Source of the DNA: Providencia sp. PROV188
GTDB lineage: Bacteria > Pseudomonadota > Gammaproteobacteria > Enterobacterales > Enterobacteriaceae
DNA: 64,000 nt
Direction: 5' to 3'
Assembly: GCF_027595165.1 (NCBI RefSeq)
Contig: NZ_CP097291.1
Location: forward strand, 124,001-188,000
The position numbers and the translations under genes were made by a program. Under the pieces are notes generated by a model. It was not told where the DNA came from. It was given only the letters and a program-made list of their open reading frames with translations, and ran no database searches. Below are positions 24,517-33,302 of this stretch, in pieces. The stretch's first letter is position 1, and every line of letters begins with the position of its first letter.

Positions 24517-26961
24517 ATGGCCAATATAAAAGAGAAAGCTGCTATTTTTGCTCCTCTTAGCCGTCGCGGCTTTGTGAAAGCGGGCGCCGTGACAGGTTTA
24601 GCCGCCGCAGCGGGAGGATTTTCTCTTCCGTTTAGCGCTTCAGCGGAAACAGAGCAAAAAACATCGACACCATCAGGGAATGAAAAAGTTGTTTGGAGTG
24701 CATGTACAGTTAACTGCGGAAGCCGTTGCCCATTGCGCATGCATGTCGTAGATGGCGAGATCAAATACGTCGAAACCGATAATACGGGTAATGACGTGTA
24801 TGAAGAGCTGCATCAAGTCCGTGCATGTTTACGTGGCCGCTCTATGCGCCGCCGCGTCTATAACCCTGACCGTCTGCGCTACCCAATGATGCGTGTAGGC
24901 AAACGCGGTGAAGGTAAATTTAAGCGAATCAGTTGGGAAGAAGCTTTCGACGCTATTGCCGATAACATGAAGCGTTTAATTAAAGATTATGGCAATGAGT
25001 CCATTTACCTGAACTACGGTACAGGTACTCTTGGCGGTACCATGACAAAATCATGGCCACCGGGCGCAACTTTGATTGCTCGCCTCATGAACTGCTGTGG
25101 TGGTTATTTAAATCATTATGGCGACTACAGTACCGCACAAATTGCGGCAGGTCTGAATTATACCTTTGGTGGCTGGGCAGACGGTAATAGCCCTTCAGAC
25201 ATCGAAAACTCTAAATTAGTGGTGATGTTTGGTAACAACCCTGGCGAAACGCGTATGAGCGGCGGCGGGGTGACTTACTATGTTGAACAAGCACGCGAAA
25301 AATCTAACGCGAAAATGATCATCATCGATCCTCGCTACACCGATACGGGTGCAGGGCGTGAAGATGAATGGATCCCAATTCGTCCGGGTACTGATGCGGC
25401 GCTCGTTAACGCCATTGCGTATGTGATGATCAAAGAAGACTTAGTGGATAAGCCATTCTTAGATAAATATTGCGTAGGCTACGATGAAACCACCATGCCA
25501 GCTGGCGCACCAAAAAATGCGCATTACAAAGCTTATATCCTGGGTGATGGTCCTGACGGTCAAGCGAAAACCCCTGAATGGGCGTCATCCATCACCGGTA
25601 TTCCGGCAGATCGCATTGTAAAATTAGCCCGTGAAATTGGTACCGCAAAACCTGCGTATATTGTGCAAGGTTGGGGTCCTCAGCGTCGTTCGAATGGTGA
25701 GCTGACGTCTCGTGCTATCTCAATGCTGGCGATTTTAACCGGTAACATCGGTATTCATGGTGGTAACACGGGGGCTCGTGAAGGCTCTTACAGTATTCCA
25801 TTCGTGCGTATGCCGACCTTAACTAACCCAGTGCAAACCAGCATTTCCATGTTTATGTGGACAGACGCTATCCTGCGTGGTCCTGAAATGACGGCTACCC
25901 GTGATGGTGTCCGTGGTAAAGATAAATTGGATGTGCCAATTAAAATGGTATGGAACTACGCAGGTAACTGCTTAGTTAACCAACATTCAGAAATCAACCG
26001 TACCCACGATATCCTGCAAGACGAATCGAAGTGCGAAATGATTGTGGTGATTGATAACCACATGACCGCCTCTGCAAAATATGCCGATATCTTACTGCCA
26101 GACTGCACTGCGTCTGAGCAAATGGATTTTTGTATGGATGCTTCCGCGGGGAATATGTCCTACGTTATTTTTGCTGACCAAGCTATCAAACCCCGTTTTG
26201 AAAGCCGAAATATCTATGAAATGACCAGCGAAATTGCCAAACGCATGGGTGTCGGTGAGCAGTTTACTGAAAATCGTACCCAAGAAGAGTGGTTACGTCA
26301 TTTATACGAACAATCTCGCGCAGCATTACCTGAGCTGCCAACGTTCGAAGAGTTCCGTGAGCAAGGTATCTTCAAAAAACGTGATCCTAAAGGTCACCAT
26401 GTGGCTTATCAAAGTTTCCGTGAAGACCCGATTGCGAATCCATTAACCACGCCATCAGGCAAGATCGAAATCTATTCCGCACAATTAGCGGAGCTGCAAA
26501 ACTCATGGGAGCTGGAAGAGGGAGATGTTATCCATCCATTGCCAGTCTATTCCGTTGGGTTTGAGCAGTATGGCGACCCATTAATGGAGAAATTCCCATT
26601 ACAGTTGACGGGCTTCCACTATAAATCACGTACCCACTCAACCTATGGCAACGTGGATGTATTGAAAGCGGCTTGTCCTCAAGAGTTATGGATCAACCCA
26701 CAAGATGCGGCGAAACGCTCCCTGAAACATGGGGATTTAGTCCGCGTATACAATGACCGAGGCGAAGTGCGTGTCAAAGTCAAAGTTACCCCGCGTATTT
26801 TACCGGGTGTGGTTGGTTTAGGAGAGGGTGCATGGTATGACCCAGATGGTAACCGTATTGACCATGCGGGCAGCATTAACGTGCTGACCACGCAGCGTCC
26901 ATCGCCACTGGCGAAAGGAAACCCATCACACTCTAATCTTGTTGAAGTTGTGAAAGCTTAA
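24517..26961 (+). CDS. dmsA: Dimethyl sulfoxide reductase catalytic subunit DmsA
   Basis: An 814-residue molybdopterin enzyme, the same length as E. coli DmsA, reducing DMSO or related S/N-oxides during anaerobic respiration. A Tat signal (SRRGFVK, residues 15-21) is followed by a hydrophobic stretch and ASA cleavage. An Fe-S motif (C63, C67, C71, C104) binds a [4Fe-4S] cluster. The molybdenum-ligand serine is expected in GDYST at about residue 205, by comparison with E. coli. GTGTLGGTMTKSWPPG is conserved. I chose the ATG at 24517 for length agreement; a GTG at 24502 is also open. First of dmsABC; ends 11 bases before dmsB. Confidence 0.96.
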   Translation: MANIKEKAAIFAPLSRRGFVKAGAVTGLAAAAGGFSLPFSASAETEQKTSTPSGNEKVVWSACTVNCGSRCPLRMHVVDGEIKYVETDNTGNDVYEELHQVRACLRGRSMRRRVYNPDRLRYPMMRVGKRGEGKFKRISWEEAFDAIADNMKRLIKDYGNESIYLNYGTGTLGGTMTKSWPPGATLIARLMNCCGGYLNHYGDYSTAQIAAGLNYTFGGWADGNSPSDIENSKLVVMFGNNPGETRMSGGGVTYYVEQAREKSNAKMIIIDPRYTDTGAGREDEWIPIRPGTDAALVNAIAYVMIKEDLVDKPFLDKYCVGYDETTMPAGAPKNAHYKAYILGDGPDGQAKTPEWASSITGIPADRIVKLAREIGTAKPAYIVQGWGPQRRSNGELTSRAISMLAILTGNIGIHGGNTGAREGSYSIPFVRMPTLTNPVQTSISMFMWTDAILRGPEMTATRDGVRGKDKLDVPIKMVWNYAGNCLVNQHSEINRTHDILQDESKCEMIVVIDNHMTASAKYADILLPDCTASEQMDFCMDASAGNMSYVIFADQAIKPRFESRNIYEMTSEIAKRMGVGEQFTENRTQEEWLRHLYEQSRAALPELPTFEEFREQGIFKKRDPKGHHVAYQSFREDPIANPLTTPSGKIEIYSAQLAELQNSWELEEGDVIHPLPVYSVGFEQYGDPLMEKFPLQLTGFHYKSRTHSTYGNVDVLKAACPQELWINPQDAAKRSLKHGDLVRVYNDRGEVRVKVKVTPRILPGVVGLGEGAWYDPDGNRIDHAGSINVLTTQRPSPLAKGNPSHSNLVEVVKA

Positions 26962-26972
26962 GGATGCCAGAT

Positions 26973-27590
26973 ATGTCAACGCAATATGGTTTTTATATCG
27001 ATTCAAGTCGTTGCACTGGCTGCAAAACCTGTGAGTTAGCCTGCAAAGACTTTAAAAATTTATCTCCAGAAGTGAATTTCCGCCGTATTTATGAATACGC
27101 GGGCGGTGATTGGACTGAGCAAGATGGCGTTTATGGGCAGAATGTTTTCGCCTATTACCTGTCTATTTCGTGTAACCACTGCGATGATCCAGCGTGCGCT
27201 AAAGTATGTCCAAGTGGTGCGATGCACAAACGCGAAGACGGGTTTGTGGTGGTGGATGAAGAAGTCTGTATTGGTTGCCGCTATTGCAGTATGGCATGCC
27301 CTTACGGTGCGCCTCAGTTTGACCAAGTCAAAGGTCATATGACCAAGTGTGATGGTTGCTATGAGCGTGTTGCAGAAGGCAAAAAACCAATATGTGTGGA
27401 ATCTTGCCCATTACGCGCATTGGATATGGCGCCGATTGAAGAGCTACGCGCTAAATATGGCGATTTAGCGGAAATCGCACCGTTACCATCGGCTGAGTAT
27501 ACTCATCCAAATATCGTTTTAAAATTGAATGCCAATAGCAAACCTGTCGGTGATACCACGGGTCATCTGGCTAACCCGGAGGAAGTTTAA
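26973..27590 (+). CDS. dmsB: DMSO reductase iron-sulfur subunit DmsB
   Basis: A 205-residue electron-transfer subunit carrying four [4Fe-4S] clusters. Cysteine motifs in order are CTGCKTCELAC, CNHCDDPACAKVC, CIGCRYCSMAC and CDGC with CVESC. It is nearly identical in plan to E. coli DmsB (205 residues), which begins with TTQYGFFIDSSRCTGCKTC. The ATG at 26973 follows AAGGA; an ATG three codons upstream would not match. It passes electrons from DmsC to DmsA at the membrane surface. Confidence 0.96.
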   Translation: MSTQYGFYIDSSRCTGCKTCELACKDFKNLSPEVNFRRIYEYAGGDWTEQDGVYGQNVFAYYLSISCNHCDDPACAKVCPSGAMHKREDGFVVVDEEVCIGCRYCSMACPYGAPQFDQVKGHMTKCDGCYERVAEGKKPICVESCPLRALDMAPIEELRAKYGDLAEIAPLPSAEYTHPNIVLKLNANSKPVGDTTGHLANPEEV

Positions 27591-27591
27591 T

Positions 27592-28449
27592 ATGGGCGCG
27601 GGAATTCATGAATGGCCATTGATGTTTTTCACCGTTATTGGTCAAAGTGTTGCGGGTGCATTTATTGTGATGGCAGCGGTTTTGTTAAGTGGAAAACTAT
27701 CCCCTGAACTTAACCGTAAAGTGCATTACAGCATGTTTGGCTTGTGGGTGTTAATGGGGATTGGTTTCTTATTATCCACGATGCACATGGGCACACCACT
27801 GCGTGCATTTAATGCCTTCAATCGCTTAGGGGCTTCTTCACTGAGTAATGAAATTGCCAGTGGTGCAATCTTCTTTGCCTTTGGTGGCTTGTATTGGTTG
27901 TTGGCAGTGTTAAATAAAATGCCTGCTGCGCTAGGCAAACTGTGGTTAGTGGTGGTAGCTGTTCTTGCGGCTATCTTTGTGGTGGCGACTTCCCGTGTGT
28001 ACCAAATCCCAACGGTACCAACATGGAATAACAGCTACACCATGATCAACTTTGTGCTAACGGCATTCTTGGGCGGACCTATCTTAGCCGCATTGCTATT
28101 GCGTGTTGCTGGGTTTGACCTGCAATGCATTCGTCGTCTCCCTGCATTGAGTGCGATAGCATTATTAGTGAGTGCAGCCGCCGCAATCTCTCAAGGATTT
28201 GACTTGGCGAGCATTGAAACCGCAGTACAAAAAGCAACGGATTTAGTGCCTGATTACGGTTTCTTAATGGATATTAAGATTGTTGCCGTAGCGATGGGGC
28301 TGGGCTGCTGGGTCATGCCGTTAATCGCAAAACGTAATCCATCCGTCATCAACTTGGGTATCGGTACTTTGTTAGTGTTGGCGGGTGAGATTGTTGGACG
28401 CGGTGTGTTCTATGGTCTGCACATGACCGTGGGCATGGCAGTTAACTAA
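27592..28449 (+). CDS. dmsC: DMSO reductase membrane anchor DmsC
   Basis: A 285-residue integral membrane subunit (E. coli 287) with about eight hydrophobic segments. It begins MGAGIHEWPLMFFTVIGQSV and ends GRGVFYGLHMTVGMAVN, both hallmark stretches. It oxidises menaquinol and anchors DmsAB. The frame is open further upstream into dmsB, but the ATG at 27592, one base past the dmsB stop, gives the right N-terminus and has GGAGG upstream. Confidence 0.95.
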   Translation: MGAGIHEWPLMFFTVIGQSVAGAFIVMAAVLLSGKLSPELNRKVHYSMFGLWVLMGIGFLLSTMHMGTPLRAFNAFNRLGASSLSNEIASGAIFFAFGGLYWLLAVLNKMPAALGKLWLVVVAVLAAIFVVATSRVYQIPTVPTWNNSYTMINFVLTAFLGGPILAALLLRVAGFDLQCIRRLPALSAIALLVSAAAAISQGFDLASIETAVQKATDLVPDYGFLMDIKIVAVAMGLGCWVMPLIAKRNPSVINLGIGTLLVLAGEIVGRGVFYGLHMTVGMAVN

Positions 28450-28723
28450 TCATCACCTCAAAGGCTTAGCAGATGGTTGCTAAGCCTAAGGTTGATGATA
28501 AAGAGGGATAAAAGCGTGGTTTTTCCCTCTTTGTGTTATCAGGAGAAAATCAATAAATTGATTTTCCTCGTTAATGTTACAACCCAAACGAGCCATTTCC
28601 AAACCTGATGGGTTTGGAAATGGTCTGAGGCTTAGCAGATGATTGCTAAGCCTTTCGTTCCCAAGAATTTTTATCAATAATAAGCAAAACAACAAATAAC
28701 ACATGAACAGTGGATTACACACC
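28450..28723. repeat. Five-hairpin cluster between dmsC and dmsD
   Basis: Five successive inverted repeats fill 190 bases. (1) GGCTTAGC 28463-28470 with GCTAAGCC 28479-28486. (2) AAAGAGGGA 28500-28508 with TCCCTCTTT 28524-28532. (3) GAAAATCAAT 28545-28554 with ATTGATTTTC 28557-28566. (4) CCATTTCCAAACC 28593-28605 with GGTTTGGAAATGG 28611-28623. (5) GGCTTAGC 28629-28636 with GCTAAGCC 28645-28652. The first and last have the same stem and nearly the same loop (AGATGGTT, AGATGATT). Such density is unusual. It could be an mRNA-stability or attenuation element separating dmsABC from dmsD, or a REP-like repeat. Confidence 0.85.
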
Positions 28724-29338
28724 ATGAACGAATTCGCTTTAAATGACGTTTCTGTGACAGCTCGGATCCTTGGTGCGGCATTCTATTATTCCCCTGACCA
28801 AGTGCCTGAGATTATCGAATTATTGGTATCCGGTGAATGGGTTGCAGATTGGCACTACGGCTCTGAAGAGCAAAAACAAGGGATTGCCGCAGAGATGGCG
28901 ACAATGCAACGTGATGATGAAACCCTTGATGAAGCTTATCAACGCCTCTTTATTGGTCCTTACGCACTCCCTTCTCCACCATGGGGATCGGTCTGGCTTG
29001 ATAAAGAAAATGTGCTGTTTGGTGAGTCTACCTTGCAACTTCGTGAGTGGATGCAAGCCAACCAAATTGATATTCATTTAACCCAAAATGAACCCGAAGA
29101 CCATTTTGGTTTATTGATGATGATGGTGGCTTGGGTGGCGGAACATCAACCTGAAAATCTTTCTGAATTATTAGGGAAACATATTTTGCCGTGGGGCCTG
29201 CTGTATTTAGATAAAATGCAGGAAAAAGGCGATTCTCCCTTTTATGTGGGGCTGAGTAAGTTAGCGCATTTAACGCTGGTGGCTTGGCAGGATTCGATGA
29301 ATATTGAAGTGGATAAAAAACTGATTTTTTATCGCTGA
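28724..29338 (+). CDS. dmsD: Tat proofreading chaperone DmsD
   Basis: A 204-residue cytoplasmic chaperone of the TorD/DmsD family, matching E. coli DmsD in length. It would bind the Tat leader of DmsA until cofactor loading is complete. The typical region PYALPSPPWGSVWLDKENVL, followed by FGESTLQLREWM, and the motif EPEDHFGLLMMMVAWV with HILPWGLLYLD are present. I chose the ATG at 28724 for length; an ATG at 28703 without a ribosome site adds seven residues. It is about 275 bases from dmsC, so it may have its own promoter. Confidence 0.93.
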   Translation: MNEFALNDVSVTARILGAAFYYSPDQVPEIIELLVSGEWVADWHYGSEEQKQGIAAEMATMQRDDETLDEAYQRLFIGPYALPSPPWGSVWLDKENVLFGESTLQLREWMQANQIDIHLTQNEPEDHFGLLMMMVAWVAEHQPENLSELLGKHILPWGLLYLDKMQEKGDSPFYVGLSKLAHLTLVAWQDSMNIEVDKKLIFYR

Positions 29339-29346
29339 TGAGTCGG

Positions 29347-29372
29347 TTGGCGATCTTGGGGATCGCCAATTT
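29347..29372. terminator. Bidirectional terminator between dmsD and msrQ
   Basis: TTGGCGATC at 29347-29355 pairs with GATCGCCAA at 29361-29369 around TTGGG, followed by TTT. It lies between convergent genes and serves both. Confidence 0.75.
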
Positions 29373-29375
29373 ATC

Positions 29376-29984
29376 CTAAGGTTTGATCGGCTGTTTTTGT
29401 TGGCTCCAAACACGATAAGCAAAAGCAGCGCCCACTAACACTAAGTAAATCATTGGCTCAGGCGTTAGGGTTTTTAATGACAAAGCATAGTGGCAAAGTG
29501 CGAGTAATAGTGTTGGGTAAAGCAGCATGTGAATTCTTTTCCACCATACACCTAGGCTCATTCGTATGCGGTTGAACGAACTCACCGCCATCAAAAATAA
29601 GCATAGCCAAGCCATGGCGCCAATCACTAAGTAGACCCGCGAAAAAACCTCCTCAAAAAAGAGTGATAAATTATTGACGCCAATCTCCAATAATAAATAG
29701 CTACTCAAATGCAGTAGAGCCCAGAAAAAGCACCATAATCCCAGTAATTTTCGTGTCTGAAACAGCGTGGTAAATCGCAATAATTTAGCGATAACGGGGA
29801 TCAGTGCGATAACGATGAGCAAACGCAAAGCGGCTATTCCCGTAAAATGTTGGATGTCTTTAGCGGGATCAGCGCCAAGTCGCTGAGTATCAATTAAAAA
29901 AATCAGCCATGCCAAAGGAAGCAGAGCAATAAGATGAAAGCCTCCTTTGGTTAATCTCACTAATAGCCTGTTTTCTTGGGGCAT
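29376..29984 (-). CDS. msrQ: MsrQ, heme membrane subunit of the methionine sulfoxide reductase system
   Basis: A 202-residue integral membrane protein (YedZ family, E. coli 211) with about six hydrophobic helices. Histidines in GADPAKDIQHFTGIAALRLL, WALLHLSSYLLLE, WKRIHMLLYP and LALCHYALSLK are the expected heme ligands. It passes electrons from the quinone pool to MsrP. Its ATG overlaps the msrP stop by one base, giving tight coupling. Confidence 0.94.
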   Translation of the reverse strand: MPQENRLLVRLTKGGFHLIALLPLAWLIFLIDTQRLGADPAKDIQHFTGIAALRLLIVIALIPVIAKLLRFTTLFQTRKLLGLWCFFWALLHLSSYLLLEIGVNNLSLFFEEVFSRVYLVIGAMAWLCLFLMAVSSFNRIRMSLGVWWKRIHMLLYPTLLLALCHYALSLKTLTPEPMIYLVLVGAAFAYRVWSQQKQPIKP

Positions 29985-30991
29985 TAGAAGTATCTCCGCA
30001 AGTCCATTCCCTGATACAAGCTCGCGACTTGGTCTGCGTATCCATTAAAAAGTAACGTAGGCTGTCGGGTTACTTGACCTAAACCCCCCGCACCAATAAA
30101 ACGCTCGGTCGCTTGCGACCAACGAGGATGATCAACTTGCGGGTTCACATTGGCAAAAAAACCATATTCACTGGGCGCGGATAGGTTCCATGTGGTATCT
30201 GGCATCTGTTCGGTTAGGCGAATTTTGACGATAGACTTAATTCCTTTAAAACCATATTTCCAAGGAACAACCAAGCGGATCGGTGCGCCATTTTGATTGG
30301 GTAATGTTTTTCCATATACGCCAGTGGCAAGTAAGGTTAGCGGATTCATGGCTTCATCTAAACGTAGCCCTTCAACATAGGGATAAGGTAAGCCACCGCC
30401 GATATAACGGCTTTTTTGTCCTGGCATTTGTTCGGGAGCATAACGAGTTTCAAAGGCGACATATTTGGCTTTGCTGGTGGGCTCCACCAATGCCAATAGT
30501 TTGGCTAACGGAAAGCCCACCCAAGGAATAACCATCGACCAAGCTTCGACGCAGCGCATGCGATAAATACGCTCCTCTAGGGGAAACTTGGCGTTGATAT
30601 CATCTAAATTAAGGGTCAAAGGACGATTCACTTCCCCATCAATGGTTACTGTCCATTCGTCGGTAATGAGGGTATGCGCGTTTTCAGCTGGATCAGATTT
30701 TCCTAGCCCAAACTCATAAAAGTTATTATAGCCAGTCACTTTATCTTCAGGTGTCAGGGTTAACGATGACTGAAACTCTTCAGGTTGAATAAATGTCAGT
30801 GCTTTTCTTGGCGCTGAGGGCGTTGCTGGCGCATCGTCACTTAGCCAAGAAAATAAGCCCGCATTTGCTGTCGCTGCAACGGTTAAACCTGCTGCCCCCA
30901 GACCTAAGGCTTTGAGTAGCTGCCGGCGCTTCATAAAAAAAATGGATTCATCCGTGATTTGAGAGCCGGGGATTTTAGGTAACTTTTTCAT
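29984..30991 (-). CDS. msrP: Periplasmic protein-methionine-sulfoxide reductase catalytic subunit MsrP
   Basis: A 335-residue molybdenum-molybdopterin enzyme (E. coli YedY 334) that repairs oxidised methionines in envelope proteins. A Tat signal ([12 protein letters not shown], twin Arg at 22-23) is followed by the conserved [14 protein letters not shown] region, then [20 protein letters not shown] with the molybdenum-ligand cysteine at residue 147 of the precursor. [16 protein letters not shown] and the end [15 protein letters not shown] are also diagnostic. The ATG at 30991 matches E. coli; an earlier ATG at 31003 was rejected. A CusR/HprR-type palindrome lies upstream. Confidence 0.96.
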   Translation of the reverse strand: MKKLPKIPGSQITDESIFFMKRRQLLKALGLGAAGLTVAATANAGLFSWLSDDAPATPSAPRKALTFIQPEEFQSSLTLTPEDKVTGYNNFYEFGLGKSDPAENAHTLITDEWTVTIDGEVNRPLTLNLDDINAKFPLEERIYRMRCVEAWSMVIPWVGFPLAKLLALVEPTSKAKYVAFETRYAPEQMPGQKSRYIGGGLPYPYVEGLRLDEAMNPLTLLATGVYGKTLPNQNGAPIRLVVPWKYGFKGIKSIVKIRLTEQMPDTTWNLSAPSEYGFFANVNPQVDHPRWSQATERFIGAGGLGQVTRQPTLLFNGYADQVASLYQGMDLRRYF

Positions 30992-31058
30992 TGTGCGCTC
31001 CATAGCAAAAAGAAGAATGAAATCAGTTATACCGAATGCGTGATAAAAGTGGCTGACA

Positions 31059-31084
31059 GTAAGATGACAAATTTGTCATCTTAC
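31059..31084. promoter_or_regulatory. Perfect CusR/HprR-type palindrome upstream of msrPQ
   Basis: GTAAGATGACAAA at 31059-31071 is followed directly by its exact reverse complement, a 26-base perfect palindrome. Its core ATGACAA-N2-TTGTCAT is identical to the E. coli CusR-box core, and HprR is known to recognise the same kind of site. It lies 68 bases upstream of the msrP start and just after the hprS end. No T-run follows, so an operator fits better than a terminator. It gives msrPQ its own responsive promoter. Confidence 0.8.
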
Positions 31085-31100
31085 TTAATTGTAGGAGATT

Positions 31101-32462
31101 TTAGATTGTAGGAAACGTTAGCGTAATGGTGCTGGTACCTGCTTCGTGTTTAAAACTAACCGAACCGCCATGCAGTTCAACAATCGCTTTGACAATCGCC
31201 AGCCCCAATCCAGTTCCCTCCGTGGTTCTGGCATTATCTCCGCGCCAAAAACGGGTGAAAATTTCCTCGCTATTTTGTAGGGAGTTCCCTTGGTTAGTGA
31301 TGCGGATTTCTCTCTGCAGGGGAAGCTCAATGATCTGGGTGACCACGCGAGTATTTGGGTGAGAGTATTTAATCGCATTAGCGATAACATTCATGAATAC
31401 ACGGCTCAGTAATACCGGATCAGCATCAATCCTGAGAGTTGAAGGCTCACAATAAAGCGCAATCTGTTTCTCTTCTGCATAAGCCGAAAATAGTTCATAA
31501 ACATCATTCACTAATTCTGATATTGAGAGATTTTCTCGATTTAACGTGATGTTTTTATTTTCAGCACGAGCAATAAATAACGTGCTTTGGATCATCTGTG
31601 CCAGCTTATCAAGCTCTTCAATATTGCTAATGATGACCTCTTCATATTCGCTCACATTACGGGAGCGTTGGAGTGTAATTTCATTTTGCACTCGAATGGC
31701 ATTAATGGGCGTTCTTAGCTCATGGGCTAAGTCATCGGCGAACTGGGTTAGTTTAACAAAGTCATGTTTTAGCCGTTGGCGCATGGTATTCATTGATTCG
31801 CCCAGCTCTTTTAACTCTTGTGGAAGCTGATCAATATCGATCGGATCATTCAGCGCATGTACGTCCGTTTTGATCGTGATCTGGCTCAGTGATTGAATAT
31901 CGGAGAGCCCTTTTTTCAGTAACCATAAACTCAGTAATCCCATCAACAATATTGAGAGGGCAGACACCAGCACGCTTTGGGTTAAATATTGGGTTAATAC
32001 TCCGCTGCGGTCGACGGAGACTTTACCGAGTACCACATGGAGCTGCCCTAATGGTGAGTTCATGGCGAAATAGACCGCGGAGATGGGAATGTTTTGTGTG
32101 GTTTGCCAATGGTTGATGGCATGGATATTGAGCTGCTCAAGGTTTACTAGCCGCAGTGGTTGGGTATCCAGAAGTTCGCTGTTAGTCGCGACGAGTATAT
32201 GCCCACTCGCATCAGAAATCTGGATCAAATCTTGGCGCATGTCCATCATGCTTTGGAAATACATCGGCAGCGTTTTGATATCGATGCCACCCGAAATTAA
32301 TTTAGCGAGCTGCTCCGCACGGTTCACGAGCAAATTATTATCTTGTTCAGACAGCTCATTCTTCAGCGAGTGATATAAAACCCATGTCACGACGCCAGCA
32401 TTAGCGACCATTAGAATGATAAACAGGGAAATAAGTTTAAAGCGTAGCGACTTTTTTTTCAT
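31101..32462 (-). CDS. hprS: Sensor histidine kinase HprS (heavy-metal-sensor type)
   Basis: A 453-residue membrane kinase with two membrane segments (about 12-33 and 160-182) around a periplasmic sensor, then a HAMP region, a dimerisation domain with phospho-accepting His at 247 (FADDLAHELRTPINA), and an ATPase domain with the N box (MNVIANAIKYSHPN) and G boxes (GTGLGLAIVKAI). It belongs to the CusS/HprS group, and linkage to msrPQ matches E. coli hprRS, which senses H2O2 or hypochlorous acid. The ATG overlaps the regulator stop by 4 bases. CusS remains a possible alternative name. Confidence 0.87.
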   Translation of the reverse strand: MKKKSLRFKLISLFIILMVANAGVVTWVLYHSLKNELSEQDNNLLVNRAEQLAKLISGGIDIKTLPMYFQSMMDMRQDLIQISDASGHILVATNSELLDTQPLRLVNLEQLNIHAINHWQTTQNIPISAVYFAMNSPLGQLHVVLGKVSVDRSGVLTQYLTQSVLVSALSILLMGLLSLWLLKKGLSDIQSLSQITIKTDVHALNDPIDIDQLPQELKELGESMNTMRQRLKHDFVKLTQFADDLAHELRTPINAIRVQNEITLQRSRNVSEYEEVIISNIEELDKLAQMIQSTLFIARAENKNITLNRENLSISELVNDVYELFSAYAEEKQIALYCEPSTLRIDADPVLLSRVFMNVIANAIKYSHPNTRVVTQIIELPLQREIRITNQGNSLQNSEEIFTRFWRGDNARTTEGTGLGLAIVKAIVELHGGSVSFKHEAGTSTITLTFPTI

Positions 32463-33130
32463 TCTATTGGCCTATTTAAGCGGTATCCCATCCCTCGGAT
32501 GGTTTCGATAAGCTTAACTTCAAACTCATCATCAATTTTCTTTCTCAATCGACGAATGGCGACATCGATGATATTGGTATCACTGTCAAAATCGATGCCC
32601 CAAACTTCACTGGCAATTAAGGTTCTAGGTAAAATTTCATCGCTATGCAGCACGAAAAATAGCAACAAAGAAAATTCTTGGCGGGTTAAGATGATTTTCT
32701 TTCCTCCGCGTTCAACATCATGGCGGGTCAGATCTATCTTTAAATCTGCAATCGTCATGGTTGTCGAGGTTGGCTGATTCACTTTGAGTTGGTTTTTAAC
32801 GCGCGCTAATAATTCAGAAAACGAAAATGGTTTCACAAGGTAGTCATTGGCACCGAGCTCTAAGCCTTTAATGCGATCATCTACGGCATCCCGCGCCGTG
32901 AGACAAATAACGGGAATACTTTTCGCAGTGCGTAAGATTTTTAAAATATCCCAGCCACTCATACCCGGCAGCATGATATCGAGAATAACCAATTGATAAT
33001 TGTTTTCTAAAGCAAAGTAGAGTCCATCACGGCCATCATTAGCGACATCCACCAGAAAACCCGCTTCTTCTAAGCCATTTTTAACCCAACCTTGGGTTTT
33101 AAGGTGATCTTCAATTAATAGTATTCTCAT
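32459..33130 (-). CDS. hprR: Response regulator HprR (OmpR family)
   Basis: A 223-residue two-domain regulator: receiver with acidic pocket (IED), phospho-acceptor Asp51 (LVILDIMLPGMSG) and conserved Lys (NDYLVKPFSF), then an OmpR-type winged helix (LTRQEFSLLLFFV, SDTNIIDVAIRRLRKKIDDE, ETIRGMGYRLNRP). Partner of the kinase at 31101-32462. The palindrome upstream of msrP is the likely target. HprR and CusR are close paralogues; linkage to msrPQ favours HprR. Confidence 0.88.
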   Translation of the reverse strand: MRILLIEDHLKTQGWVKNGLEEAGFLVDVANDGRDGLYFALENNYQLVILDIMLPGMSGWDILKILRTAKSIPVICLTARDAVDDRIKGLELGANDYLVKPFSFSELLARVKNQLKVNQPTSTTMTIADLKIDLTRHDVERGGKKIILTRQEFSLLLFFVLHSDEILPRTLIASEVWGIDFDSDTNIIDVAIRRLRKKIDDEFEVKLIETIRGMGYRLNRPIE

Positions 33131-33168
33131 GGAAACCCAGCAATCGTTTTATTTGACTTAATTCATCT

Positions 33169-33194
33169 TAAAGAAACTTTTACTGTAAAGAAAC
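33169..33194. promoter_or_regulatory. Direct repeat upstream of hprR
   Basis: TAAAGAAAC occurs at 33169-33177 and again at 33186-33194, 39-64 bases upstream of the hprR start. A possible autoregulatory or promoter element. Spacing of 17 bases is not the usual OmpR-family pattern, so this is weak. Confidence 0.25.
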
Positions 33195-33248
33195 AGTCTG
33201 GGGTTTAGCAATAAAAATGAGGTATATGAAGATATTTCAGGGGAAAAA

Positions 33249-33292
33249 AACACGGGGAACTCATTGATTGCAGGCTCAACAAGCCCCGTGTT
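33249..33292 (-). terminator. Terminator after codA
   Basis: AACACGGGG at 33249-33257 pairs with CCCCGTGTT at 33284-33292. On the transcribed strand the stem is followed by a run of T. The 26-base loop region holds a smaller internal stem. It ends the codBA operon. Confidence 0.75.
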
Positions 33293-33302
33293 GGGGTAAT
33301 AC

